A DNA stretch of 7,796 bases. Source: an uncultured Eubacteriales bacterium. Lineage in GTDB: Bacteria > Bacillota > Clostridia > Oscillospirales > CAG-272. Below are positions 1 to 6,061 of the stretch, in pieces. The stretch's first letter is position 1; every line of letters begins with the position of its first letter. The DNA lies in NCBI GenBank assembly GCA_900321265.1, contig ONVJ01000191.1, positions 1 to 7,796 of the forward strand, given 5' to 3'. Position numbers and translations under genes: made by a program. The notes under the pieces were generated by a model that did no database searches, was not told the origin of the DNA, and saw nothing but the letters and a program-made list of their open reading frames with translations.

Positions 1-108
1 AAGCCCGACGGCAAGAGCTACGCGAGGGATATCGCCGACAAGTACGGCCTGTCATACGAATCGATCATCTCAAAGATCGAGAAGAACAAGGCAAAGGATC
101 AGGCGTGA
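1..108 (+). CDS. C-terminal fragment of an unidentified protein (5' end outside window)
   Basis: Frame 1 is open from the left edge to a TGA at 106-108 and gives 35 residues. It begins KPDGKSYARDIADKYG and ends in a lysine-rich tail (KIEKNKAKDQA). The stretch YARDIADKYGLSYESIISKI could form two short helices joined by a turn, as in a small helix-turn-helix, but it is too short to assign to a family. The reading is supported by charged, coding-like composition and by a strong plus-strand terminator that starts 45 bases after the stop. The gene converges on the htrA-like gene. I do not recognise the protein and assign no function. Confidence 0.6.
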   Translation, partial: KPDGKSYARDIADKYGLSYESIISKIEKNKAKDQA

Positions 109-153
109 GCAGAACCTTCACGCTTTAAAGAAAGACGGAGAGTTAAATAATTT

Positions 154-200
154 GCGGGGCCGCACCGAAAGTCTGACTTTTGGCGCGGCCCCGTATTTTT
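154..200 (+). terminator. Rho-independent terminator of the left-edge gene, possibly bidirectional
   Basis: A perfect 9-bp GC-rich stem (CGGGGCCGC at 155-163 with its complement at 185-193) continues inward past one A/C mismatch into about seven further pairs (165-171 with 177-183). It is followed by TATTTTT at 194-200. This is a classic intrinsic terminator for the plus-strand gene ending at 108. On the minus strand the same hairpin is followed by an A/T mix (AAATTATTT), so it may also end the htrA transcript, whose stop codon is at 224-226. Confidence 0.9.
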
Positions 201-223
201 CGTTTTCTATCTCTGTCAATATA

Positions 224-1705
224 TCATTTCAGCGGGATCTTTACCGTTATCTCGGTCCCGTTTCTGAAGACGTTCAGCTCGACAGTGTCTCCGACGTGAT
301 GACGGAAGAGTATCGACCTTATCTCTTCGGTCGTTTCGACTCTCTTTCCGTCGATCTTTGTGATGATATCCCCCACTTTAAGATAACCTTCGGCCGAAAC
401 TCCGCTTCCGACGCTTATGATATAGGCTCCGGTCGCGCCGGCGGTCACCGATGTCCCCGCTTCGTCGAGGGTATAATCTTTTCCGGCTTCGACGTCCATG
501 CAGGTCACGCCGAGGGAGACTCCCTTTTCCGCCACGGCCGATCCTGAATATGAGCCCTTCTCCTTGATTTCCGAAAGAATGGTGACGGCTCCGTTAGACG
601 GGATCGCGAACCCCATTCCCTCGTAATCCTCGGCCAGCTTCATCGTATTGATCCCGATGACCTGTCCGAGCTGATTGATGAGCGGTCCTCCCGAATTGCC
701 CGGATTGAGATTTGCCGATGTCTGCAGCAGCGTCATCCTCTTTTTCACGAGACCGTTCGAGTCGTAGATCTTTACGTCGCGGTTGATCGCCGATATGATC
801 CCGGAAGTGACGGTGCCGGCATAATCAAGCCCCGCGGGATTGCCGATGGCGACAACGTCTTCGCCGACGATGACGCTGTCAGAATCGCCGAATTCGGCGA
901 CCGTGAGCTTGTATGAGCCGGGATCGATCTTCAGTAGCGCCAGATCAGACAACTCGTCTCCCCCGATGAACTCGGCGGTGAACTGAGTCGAATCGCAGAG
1001 AATCACCTTTATCTTCTGAGCATCGTCGATAACATGGTAGTTCGTCGCGATATAACCGTCCGCGGACATGATTATACCTGTCCCGACACCCGAGCCTCCC
1101 GGGAGAGTAACCGAAACGCCGACCGTGAAGGGGGTGCACTTTTCGGCGATCTCGGGAATGGAAAGGGCTCCCGAATCGCTGTCGTATCCTTTTTTCACAA
1201 AAACGGTCCTTACAGTGCCGTCTCCTCCGGTCGAAGGAGAATATCCGGTGATCAGCAATACACCTAGGATCACGAAACATACGGCAAAAAGGACGGTGAC
1301 GATGATAGCATAGATAAGAGTGCCGTTCCGCCTTTTCTTCTTCTCTGCCTTCAGATCTGTGGCCAGCTGCTCCTCAAAGCTCCAGCGGTAGACGGGCGCG
1401 GCTGAAGGTGAGGATACCGCAGCAGGGGCGTCCGGCTCGCTGCTGCGCTCATCCGGATTATTATCGGAATGCTCTTCCGGGAAAGATCCGGTATGAGGCG
1501 AATTCTCTCCGAATCCACTGTCCTTCTCTCTGCGGTCGGTTTCAGAGCGTACTGCCCGGTCTGAAGCTTCCTGTACGCCGGGAGCGGTTTCTGTTTCGGG
1601 CTCAACGGTTACACTGGCATCCTGCTCTGCGGACATGGCTTCATCATTTGAATTAACCTCAGGAAGGTCAGGGTTTCCGGCATATTTATTATCTGTGTCA
1701 GTCAT
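224..1705 (-). CDS. htrA: HtrA/DegP-like membrane-anchored serine protease with one PDZ domain
   Basis: This is a 493-residue trypsin-like protease of the HtrA (S1C) family, expected to degrade or refold misfolded proteins outside the membrane. The order is: acidic low-complexity N-terminus (1-105), basic KKKRR patch (122-126), one membrane segment (about 130-154), protease domain (about 180-385), and one PDZ domain (about 394-490, with YLKVGDIITKIDGKRV). The catalytic triad is visible as His224 in TNYHVI, Asp254 in SDLALL and Ser338 in NPGNSGGPL. The basic patch suggests the N-terminus stays in the cytoplasm. The open frame extends upstream to 1792 inside the kinase gene, but the ATG at 1705 is preferred because AAGGAG lies 9 bases before it. 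It is the last gene of the regulator-kinase-protease operon, starting 16 bases after the kinase stop. Placing HtrA in its own stress-sensing operon recalls CssRS and WalRK control of HtrA in other Firmicutes, but that control is inferred here. Confidence 0.95.
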   Translation of the reverse strand: MTDTDNKYAGNPDLPEVNSNDEAMSAEQDASVTVEPETETAPGVQEASDRAVRSETDRREKDSGFGENSPHTGSFPEEHSDNNPDERSSEPDAPAAVSSPSAAPVYRWSFEEQLATDLKAEKKKRRNGTLIYAIIVTVLFAVCFVILGVLLITGYSPSTGGDGTVRTVFVKKGYDSDSGALSIPEIAEKCTPFTVGVSVTLPGGSGVGTGIIMSADGYIATNYHVIDDAQKIKVILCDSTQFTAEFIGGDELSDLALLKIDPGSYKLTVAEFGDSDSVIVGEDVVAIGNPAGLDYAGTVTSGIISAINRDVKIYDSNGLVKKRMTLLQTSANLNPGNSGGPLINQLGQVIGINTMKLAEDYEGMGFAIPSNGAVTILSEIKEKGSYSGSAVAEKGVSLGVTCMDVEAGKDYTLDEAGTSVTAGATGAYIISVGSGVSAEGYLKVGDIITKIDGKRVETTEEIRSILFRHHVGDTVELNVFRNGTEITVKIPLK

Positions 1706-1714
1706 TGTTATTTT

Positions 1715-1720
1715 CTCCTT
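1715..1720 (-). promoter_or_regulatory. Ribosome binding site that sets the htrA start
   Basis: AAGGAG on the minus strand lies 9 bases upstream of the ATG at 1705-1703. It begins directly after the kinase stop, within TGATAAGGAG, where TGA and TAA are in-frame tandem stops of the kinase. This favours the 493-residue start over the longer frame and makes termination-reinitiation coupling likely. Confidence 0.88.
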
Positions 1721-1721
1721 A

Positions 1722-2873
1722 TCAGCCTTCTGTTTCGACAGACTCGGGCAGCGAGAAATAAAATCTTGCGTAGCTTCCAGGGACGCTCTCAAGCTGCAGT
1801 CTGCGCCCGTGTGCTTCTATAATCGTTTTTGAAATAAACATGCCGAGGCCGGAGCCGCCTTTGTCAAGGCCACGAGTCCTGTCGGCTTTAAAGAACCTAT
1901 CGAAGACATACGGCTGATCCTCGGGTGATATGCCTTCCCCTTCGTTCATTACCGAAATGAGTATGTCGCCGCCGTCTCTTGTGAGAGAAACTGAAAGGCG
2001 GCCCTTCTCTCTTGAAAACTTGACCGCGTTGTCTACGATATTGTATATTACCTGATAGATCCCGTCGCTGTCGGCAGTGACATACAGATCATCCTCATCT
2101 GCGGAAAAATCGACGTCAAGCTTTTTTTCTTCGATCTTCTGCTCAAAAGAAAGGAGGATAAGCCTTGCGGTCTCGCAGATATTGAAGCGCTGCATGACAA
2201 AGCTTCTGTCGCCCGCCTGGATCCTGGAAATGTCGAGAAGAGATGAAACAAGTCTTGAAAGACGCAGGACCTCCGACTTTATCAGCCTCAGATAGTGCTC
2301 CTGTTTGTCGGGCGGGATGGCGCCTTCGAGGATGCAGTCGATAAAGCCGGATATCGTCGTCATCGGTGTGCGCATGTCGTGGGAGACGGCGGAAATGAAA
2401 CCGCTCCGCATCGCCTCCAGCGAATCTACCGATTCGGTAAGCTTTCCGACCGCGGTTATGAGTTCCCTGATTTCTTCTGGATATCCCGCGTCGGGAGCGG
2501 GCAATGCCGTATCTGACTGGAGGCCGGTATCACGGGAGGGCGATGTGCGCGCGCATGAGTTTTCGATCGCGTTCCTTATCCCGACCAGCGGATCACGGAC
2601 CTTCTTCTTATAATAATGAGACAGGACGGTATTGAACAACGCGGTCTCGATAAGCAGTATAAAGATAAAGAGAATGAATGAGATCAGCGAGATCAGCGTT
2701 TCGTATTCCCTGCCGAAAAATGAAATGAGAGCGGCGCAGAAAAGGACCGATGCGGCCGCGGTTAGTATGACGGCGGCAGAAAAGATCAGCGTCGCCACCG
2801 AGCATAGGGATGTATAATCCGAAAGACGGGCGGTATGTTTTATTTTTTCGTTTTCTTTCTTTTTCAAAAACAT
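1722..2873 (-). CDS. Two-component sensor histidine kinase, intramembrane-sensing architecture
   Basis: This 383-residue kinase should autophosphorylate and pass phosphate to the regulator encoded just upstream. Two hydrophobic segments (about 26-52 and 58-84) are joined by only a few polar residues around FFGREYET, so there is essentially no extracellular sensor domain. A short HAMP-like start (KKVRDPL, 90-96) and a low-complexity linker (105-133) follow. The H box is SHDMRTP with His165. The ATPase domain shows an N box (YNIVDNAVKF, 277-286), a G1 box NEGEGI (310-315), an F box (FDRFFKAD, 324-331) and a G2 box GGSGLGMF (339-346). All boxes needed for activity are present; G1 has Asn at its first position, a variation also found in active kinases. 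The ATG has AAAGGA 5 bases upstream (2879-2884). The signal cannot be read from sequence; membrane stress or a membrane partner is an inference from topology and the htrA neighbour. Confidence 0.94.
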   Translation of the reverse strand: MFLKKKENEKIKHTARLSDYTSLCSVATLIFSAAVILTAAASVLFCAALISFFGREYETLISLISFILFIFILLIETALFNTVLSHYYKKKVRDPLVGIRNAIENSCARTSPSRDTGLQSDTALPAPDAGYPEEIRELITAVGKLTESVDSLEAMRSGFISAVSHDMRTPMTTISGFIDCILEGAIPPDKQEHYLRLIKSEVLRLSRLVSSLLDISRIQAGDRSFVMQRFNICETARLILLSFEQKIEEKKLDVDFSADEDDLYVTADSDGIYQVIYNIVDNAVKFSREKGRLSVSLTRDGGDILISVMNEGEGISPEDQPYVFDRFFKADRTRGLDKGGSGLGMFISKTIIEAHGRRLQLESVPGSYARFYFSLPESVETEG

Positions 2874-2899
2874 CCCCGTCCTTTCATTTGCTTTTCGTC

Positions 2900-2923
2900 A
2901 AAAAAGGCGCGATGCCGCGCCTT
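2900..2923 (-). terminator. Intra-operon terminator or attenuator between regulator and kinase genes
   Basis: On the minus strand there is a perfect 8-bp hairpin, AAGGCGCG / CGCGCCTT, with a 4-base loop. A run of six T closes it; two of these are in the stem and four follow. It lies 41 bases after the regulator stop and 26 bases before the kinase ATG. It has the form of a small intrinsic terminator, and too little space follows it for a full promoter before the kinase. It most likely terminates part of the transcripts, giving more regulator than kinase and protease. It could instead be an RNA stability element. Confidence 0.7.
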
Positions 2924-2964
2924 AAATGCAAAAGTGGCAACAGAAGAAACCCGGTAATCCGGAT

Positions 2965-3651
2965 TCAGTTGACCTCGAATTTGTATCCGACGCCCCAGAC
3001 GGTCCTGAGCTGCCATTTGTCAGACAGGCCCTCAAGCTTTTCGCGAAGTCTTTTTATGTGAACGTCGACCGTCCTTGAGTCGCCCAGATAATCGAAGCCC
3101 CAGACTTTGTCCAGCAGCTGGTCGCGGGTAAACACCCTGTTGTAGTTTGATGCCAGGAAATAAAGCAGGTCAAGTTCCTTCGGAGGAATGTCTATGCATC
3201 TTCCGTCGATCTTCAGCTCATATCTAGCCTTTGAGATCTCAATCCTGTCGAACCTGATGATCTCGTCGTCGGTGACCTCTTCGATCACGTTGCAGCGCCT
3301 TAGGACCGCCTTGATCCTCGCGAAGAGCTCATTCATGTCAAAGGGCTTGACCACGAAATCATCGGCTCCCAGCTCAAGGCAGACGACCTTGTCGACGACC
3401 GATCCCTTGGCGGTGATCATAATGATCGGTTTCTGAGAGATCTTACGGATCTCGGTGCAGACGTCCTTGCCGCTCTTTCCGGGGAGCATTATATCGAGTA
3501 GCACGAGATCGGGATCGTATTTTCTGAAAAGCTCGATGGCCTCGTATCCGTCCCCGGCGCTTCTTACGTCGTACCCTTCCTTTTCAAGGTACTGACTAAG
3601 CATATCGCATATATTACTGTCGTCATCAACGATGAGGATCTTGGTATACAA
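2965..3651 (-). CDS. OmpR/PhoB-family response regulator (TTG start)
   Basis: This 228-residue DNA-binding regulator is phosphorylated by the downstream kinase. The receiver domain (about 1-120) has the acidic pocket D9-D10-D11, the phospho-acceptor Asp53 in LLDIMLPG, Thr80 in MITAKG and Lys102 in VVKPF. The C-terminal winged helix (about 130-228) has the family signatures PPKELDLLYFLASN, DYLGDSRTVDVHIKRLREKL and TVWGVGYKFEV. The length is normal. The start codon is TTG at 3651-3649, since no ATG fits and GGAGG stands 10 bases upstream. It is first in the operon with the kinase and htrA, behind an extended -10 promoter. Sequence alone does not show whether it is closest to WalR, CssR or PhoP, so no gene symbol is given. 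Confidence 0.95.
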   Translation of the reverse strand: MYTKILIVDDDSNICDMLSQYLEKEGYDVRSAGDGYEAIELFRKYDPDLVLLDIMLPGKSGKDVCTEIRKISQKPIIMITAKGSVVDKVVCLELGADDFVVKPFDMNELFARIKAVLRRCNVIEEVTDDEIIRFDRIEISKARYELKIDGRCIDIPPKELDLLYFLASNYNRVFTRDQLLDKVWGFDYLGDSRTVDVHIKRLREKLEGLSDKWQLRTVWGVGYKFEVN

Positions 3652-3661
3652 AAGAGATTTT

Positions 3662-3666
3662 CCTCC
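3662..3666 (-). promoter_or_regulatory. Ribosome binding site setting a TTG start for the response regulator
   Basis: GGAGG on the minus strand is 10 bases upstream of TTG (3651-3649). With no in-frame ATG nearby and receiver-domain homology starting at once (YTKILIVDDD), this fixes the TTG as the start codon. Confidence 0.88.
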
Positions 3667-3687
3667 GCTTATTCAAAGATTGTTTAT

Positions 3688-3716
3688 ATTATAACACATT
3701 TTTTTTGATTTGCAAA
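3688..3716 (-). promoter_or_regulatory. Promoter of the regulator-kinase-htrA operon
   Basis: On the minus strand a perfect TATAAT (3693-3688) is preceded by TG with one intervening base, an extended -10. The possible -35 is weak: TTTGCA at a 17-base spacing or TTGCAA at 16. Both lie in the palindrome ATTTGCAAAT (3708-3717). A start site near 3681 would leave a leader of about 30 bases. A weak -35 with an extended -10 fits a promoter that an activator could boost, but this is an inference. Confidence 0.7.
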
Positions 3717-3765
3717 TAGCATTTTCGAAAAAAAGTTCATATTTTCGGCATTTTTAATACTTTTT
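3699..3765. promoter_or_regulatory. AT-rich region with phased A/T-tracts between divergent promoters
   Basis: Runs of T or A lie at 3699-3706 (T8), 3722-3725, 3728-3734 (A7), 3742-3745, 3751-3755 and 3761-3765. The last three are spaced by about 10 bases, one helical turn, and sit directly upstream of the ychF -35. Such phasing can bend DNA or act as an UP element. The heptamer ATTTTCG also occurs twice, 20 bases apart (3721 and 3741). The region lacks any coding signal. Confidence 0.45.
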
Positions 3766-3766
3766 C

Positions 3767-3795
3767 TTGAAATCATTTCCCGATTGTATTATAAT
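3767..3795 (+). promoter_or_regulatory. Sigma-A promoter of ychF
   Basis: TTGAAA (3767-3772), a 17-base spacer and TATAAT (3790-3795) give a near-consensus housekeeping promoter. Transcription should start near 3802, leaving a leader of about 40 bases. AAAGGA at 3823-3828, 13 bases before the ATG, is the likely ribosome binding site, with spacing on the long side. Confidence 0.88.
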
Positions 3796-3841
3796 TGAAG
3801 ACGATCAATAGAAGAATACCCGAAAGGAACTCTGTTTTCAG

Positions 3842-4939
3842 ATGAAACTCGGAATAGTCGGACTGCCGAATGTCGGCAAAAGCACACTCTTTAACGCACT
3901 TACCGGAGGCGGAGCCGAATCCGCCAATTATCCCTTCTGCACGATCGAGCCGAACGTGGGCATAGTCCCGGTCCCGGATGAGAGACTGGACCGACTGGCC
4001 GAAATATACTCCCCAGAAAAGTACACCCCCGCCACCGTTGAATTCTTTGATATCGCCGGCCTGGTAAGAGGGGCCTCTCACGGCGAGGGCCTTGGCAACA
4101 AATTCCTTTCTCATATCCGGGAGTGCGACGCGGTGATACACGTTGTCAGATGCTTTGACGATCCGAACATAATCCACGTCGACGGAAAGGTCGATCCCGC
4201 CGGAGACGTCGAGACCGTCAATTTCGAACTTATCCTGTCGGATATTGAGATAGTAGACAGGCGTATCGAGAGAACGACAAAGCTTCTTAAGACTGACAAA
4301 AAGCTGGCAGGTGAGCTGGAGTTTCTGTCAAAGCTCAAGGCTCATCTTGAATCTGGCAAGACCGCGGCGTCATATCCCGCAGAGGGGGACGAAGCCGCGA
4401 TACTTGCGGACATTCCCCTGCTCTCTGCCAAACCCGTTATCTTCGTTGCAAACGTCGATGAGGCGACCGCTGCCGGCGTTCCCTCGGAGAACGCGTACTA
4501 TAACGAACTGAAGAATGTCGCCGAGGAAGAAAAGGCCGGACTTATCGCGCTCTGCTGCGGGCTTGAGGCCGAGATCGCCGAGCTTGAGCCTGAGGAAAAG
4601 CAGATGTTCCTCGACGATATGGGCATCAGCGAGCCCGGACTCTACAGGCTGATAAGGGAAAGCTATTCCCTGCTCGGTCTCATCAGCTTCCTGACCGCAG
4701 GACCCAAGGAGGTCAGGGCTTGGACTATCAGAAAGGGCACGAAGGCTCCGCAGGCAGCCGGTAAGATCCACAGCGATTTCGAGCGCGGGTTCATCAGGGC
4801 CGAGATCGTGGCTTACGAGGACCTCATGAAATGCGGCGGAAGCATGACCGCCGCAAAGGAGGCGGGGCTTGTCCGCAGCGAGGGAAAAGACTATGTGATG
4901 AAGGACGGGGACGTGACGCTCTTCAGGTTCAACGTCTGA
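3842..4939 (+). CDS. ychF: Redox-regulated ATPase YchF (OLA1-type, Obg-related)
   Basis: This is a 365-residue cytoplasmic P-loop protein of the YchF/OLA1 family, which prefers ATP over GTP and binds ribosomes; its precise role is still debated. The P-loop is GLPNVGKST (7-15), the Walker B/G3 region is DIAGLVRGASHGEGLGNKFL (70-89), and the G4 position is NVDE (204-207) instead of the GTP-selective NKxD, which marks this family. A helical coiled region (about 130-175) and a C-terminal TGS domain (about 275-365, with FLTAGPKEVRAWTI, GKIHSDFERGFIRAE and DGDVTLFRFNV) complete the usual layout, and the length is typical. It is a single-gene unit with its own strong promoter, divergent from the two-component operon and closed by the palindrome at 4967-5010. 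Nothing in it looks damaged or foreign. Confidence 0.98.
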   Translation: MKLGIVGLPNVGKSTLFNALTGGGAESANYPFCTIEPNVGIVPVPDERLDRLAEIYSPEKYTPATVEFFDIAGLVRGASHGEGLGNKFLSHIRECDAVIHVVRCFDDPNIIHVDGKVDPAGDVETVNFELILSDIEIVDRRIERTTKLLKTDKKLAGELEFLSKLKAHLESGKTAASYPAEGDEAAILADIPLLSAKPVIFVANVDEATAAGVPSENAYYNELKNVAEEEKAGLIALCCGLEAEIAELEPEEKQMFLDDMGISEPGLYRLIRESYSLLGLISFLTAGPKEVRAWTIRKGTKAPQAAGKIHSDFERGFIRAEIVAYEDLMKCGGSMTAAKEAGLVRSEGKDYVMKDGDVTLFRFNV

Positions 4940-4966
4940 GCGCTAAACGCAGTACCCATAATAATA

Positions 4967-5010
4967 CGGGGGTGTTAAAAACTCGTTATCCGAGTTTTTT
5001 AACACCCCCG
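4967..5010. terminator. Long convergent (bidirectional) terminator between ychF and the DUF4097-like gene
   Basis: A near-perfect palindrome pairs 4967-4985 with 4991-5010 around a 5-base loop, with one bulged base near 5000. The outer part is GC-rich (CGGGGGTGTT). The inner part is ACTCG / CGAGT flanked by A and T runs. On the plus strand the inner hairpin is followed by TTTTTT, and on the minus strand by TTTTT, so both strands read as terminators. It lies 27 bases after the ychF stop and 13 bases beyond the end of the minus-strand gene. Confidence 0.88.
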
Positions 5011-5023
5011 GCATTATGCTGTC

Positions 5024-6055
5024 TCAGTATATCTTAATATTCCCTTCTCCAAGGATTATCGTCACCGAATAAGCATCGGCGCCGGTCACAGGCGAGACAG
5101 AAGGCTCTTCCGTCGAGGTCGTTTCCTCCTCGTCAGGTGTGTCTCCCGGCTCGTCTTCCGAAGGCTCCTCTGTTTCGTCTTCGCCCGGCTCTTCATTCGA
5201 GTCGATGTCGATATAATTCTTTTCGTAGTAGTCTCCGTACTTCAGCTCGTTGAAGTAGCTGATCGTTCCGGTCCCGGCCTTGAGATAGAGATTGAAGCCG
5301 GTGAAATCCTCTTCGATCCTGTCGTAATCGACAGATCCGCTCTTGATATTGACATACATCGAGCGGGTGAAGGATGTCGATTTGACCGAAGCGTAGGCTG
5401 TTACTCCGTCAATCCTCAGATCGTTTACCGATGTCGCGAGAAGATTTACCTTTGAATCCTGAGTCGATTCGATCTGGATCGAGGATGTCGTCTTTACGTT
5501 GCTGATCGTGACGTCGCCGTCGGTAAGATTCAGCTTATAGTCGCAGTTTATCCTGAGATCGGACAGGGTGATGTCGGCTTCCGAGCTAATCGTGAGGTTG
5601 ATCGCCTCGGCGTTGTCGGTGAAATAAAGATTGATCTTTCTTTCACGGTCCTTGTATTTAAAATAATGCAGATAATCGCGGAAGCCGTTGAAGTTGATCT
5701 TGAGGTTGTCAATATCGATGAGGTTGGTTATCGCCGTCTTGTCCGACAGCTGAAGAGTCGATTTGCTTACCGACAGATCGTAGGTACCGTCGGGGAAGTT
5801 CACAAGCTCGATATAGTTCGATTCGGCGCCGCCGTAGACGTTGACGTCGACTTCGGTCATCGTGATAACGAGCTTGCGGACAGAATCTCCGTTGAATTCC
5901 TTCTTGGTCGTATAGTTGCTGTCGGCGTCTCCCGTCTGGGTGAAGATCGCGACTCCCTGATCGTTGGCCATGTTCGTCGCCGTAAAGCAAAGAAGAATGC
6001 CTACGAGCGCGAGCATCACCGATATGATAAGGAATATGATTGATGTCGGTTTCAT
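5024..6055 (-). CDS. Membrane-anchored beta-solenoid protein, DUF4097-like
   Basis: This 343-residue protein has one N-terminal hydrophobic segment (about 5-26) that serves as anchor or uncleaved signal. A long region (about 55-275) of short alternating strands follows, with repeated patterns such as LVITMTEVDVNVYGG, LTISSEADITLSDLRI and VTISNVKTTSSIQIES. This strand-turn repetition resembles the DUF4097 / GIN-domain putative adhesins. An acidic Glu/Asp/Pro/Thr/Ser stretch (about 286-318) interrupts it, and a last strand pair, YSVTIILGEGNIKIY, ends the protein as the family usually does. The gene starts 6 bases after the stop of the HAAS-like gene with only a weak upstream AAAGG, so it is probably translated by coupling. 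HAAS/DUF1700 plus DUF4097 is a recurring Firmicute pair. The function is unknown, and a surface-exposed role is an inference. Confidence 0.75.
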   Translation of the reverse strand: MKPTSIIFLIISVMLALVGILLCFTATNMANDQGVAIFTQTGDADSNYTTKKEFNGDSVRKLVITMTEVDVNVYGGAESNYIELVNFPDGTYDLSVSKSTLQLSDKTAITNLIDIDNLKINFNGFRDYLHYFKYKDRERKINLYFTDNAEAINLTISSEADITLSDLRINCDYKLNLTDGDVTISNVKTTSSIQIESTQDSKVNLLATSVNDLRIDGVTAYASVKSTSFTRSMYVNIKSGSVDYDRIEEDFTGFNLYLKAGTGTISYFNELKYGDYYEKNYIDIDSNEEPGEDETEEPSEDEPGDTPDEEETTSTEEPSVSPVTGADAYSVTIILGEGNIKIY

Positions 6056-6061
6056 TTCTGC

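Noticed and set aside
152..547. Plus-strand open frame of 131 residues over the htrA 3' end
   Set aside because: It starts in the terminator hairpin and is antisense to the PDZ domain of HtrA.
1706..1792. Longer htrA start at 1792 adding 29 residues
   Set aside because: The extension lies inside the kinase coding region and has no better ribosome site than AAGGAG before 1705.
2874..2964. Separate promoter for the kinase gene
   Set aside because: No TATAAT-like element with a suitable -35 was seen in the 91-base gap, and the hairpin occupies much of it.
3773..4177. Minus-strand open frame of 134 residues overlapping the ychF start and promoter
   Set aside because: It runs through the sigma-A promoter and P-loop region of ychF, and its protein has no recognisable pattern.
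4370..4771. Minus-strand open frame of 133 residues inside ychF
   Set aside because: The ychF frame is an unmistakable family match over its full length; the reverse frame shows no motif or ribosome site.
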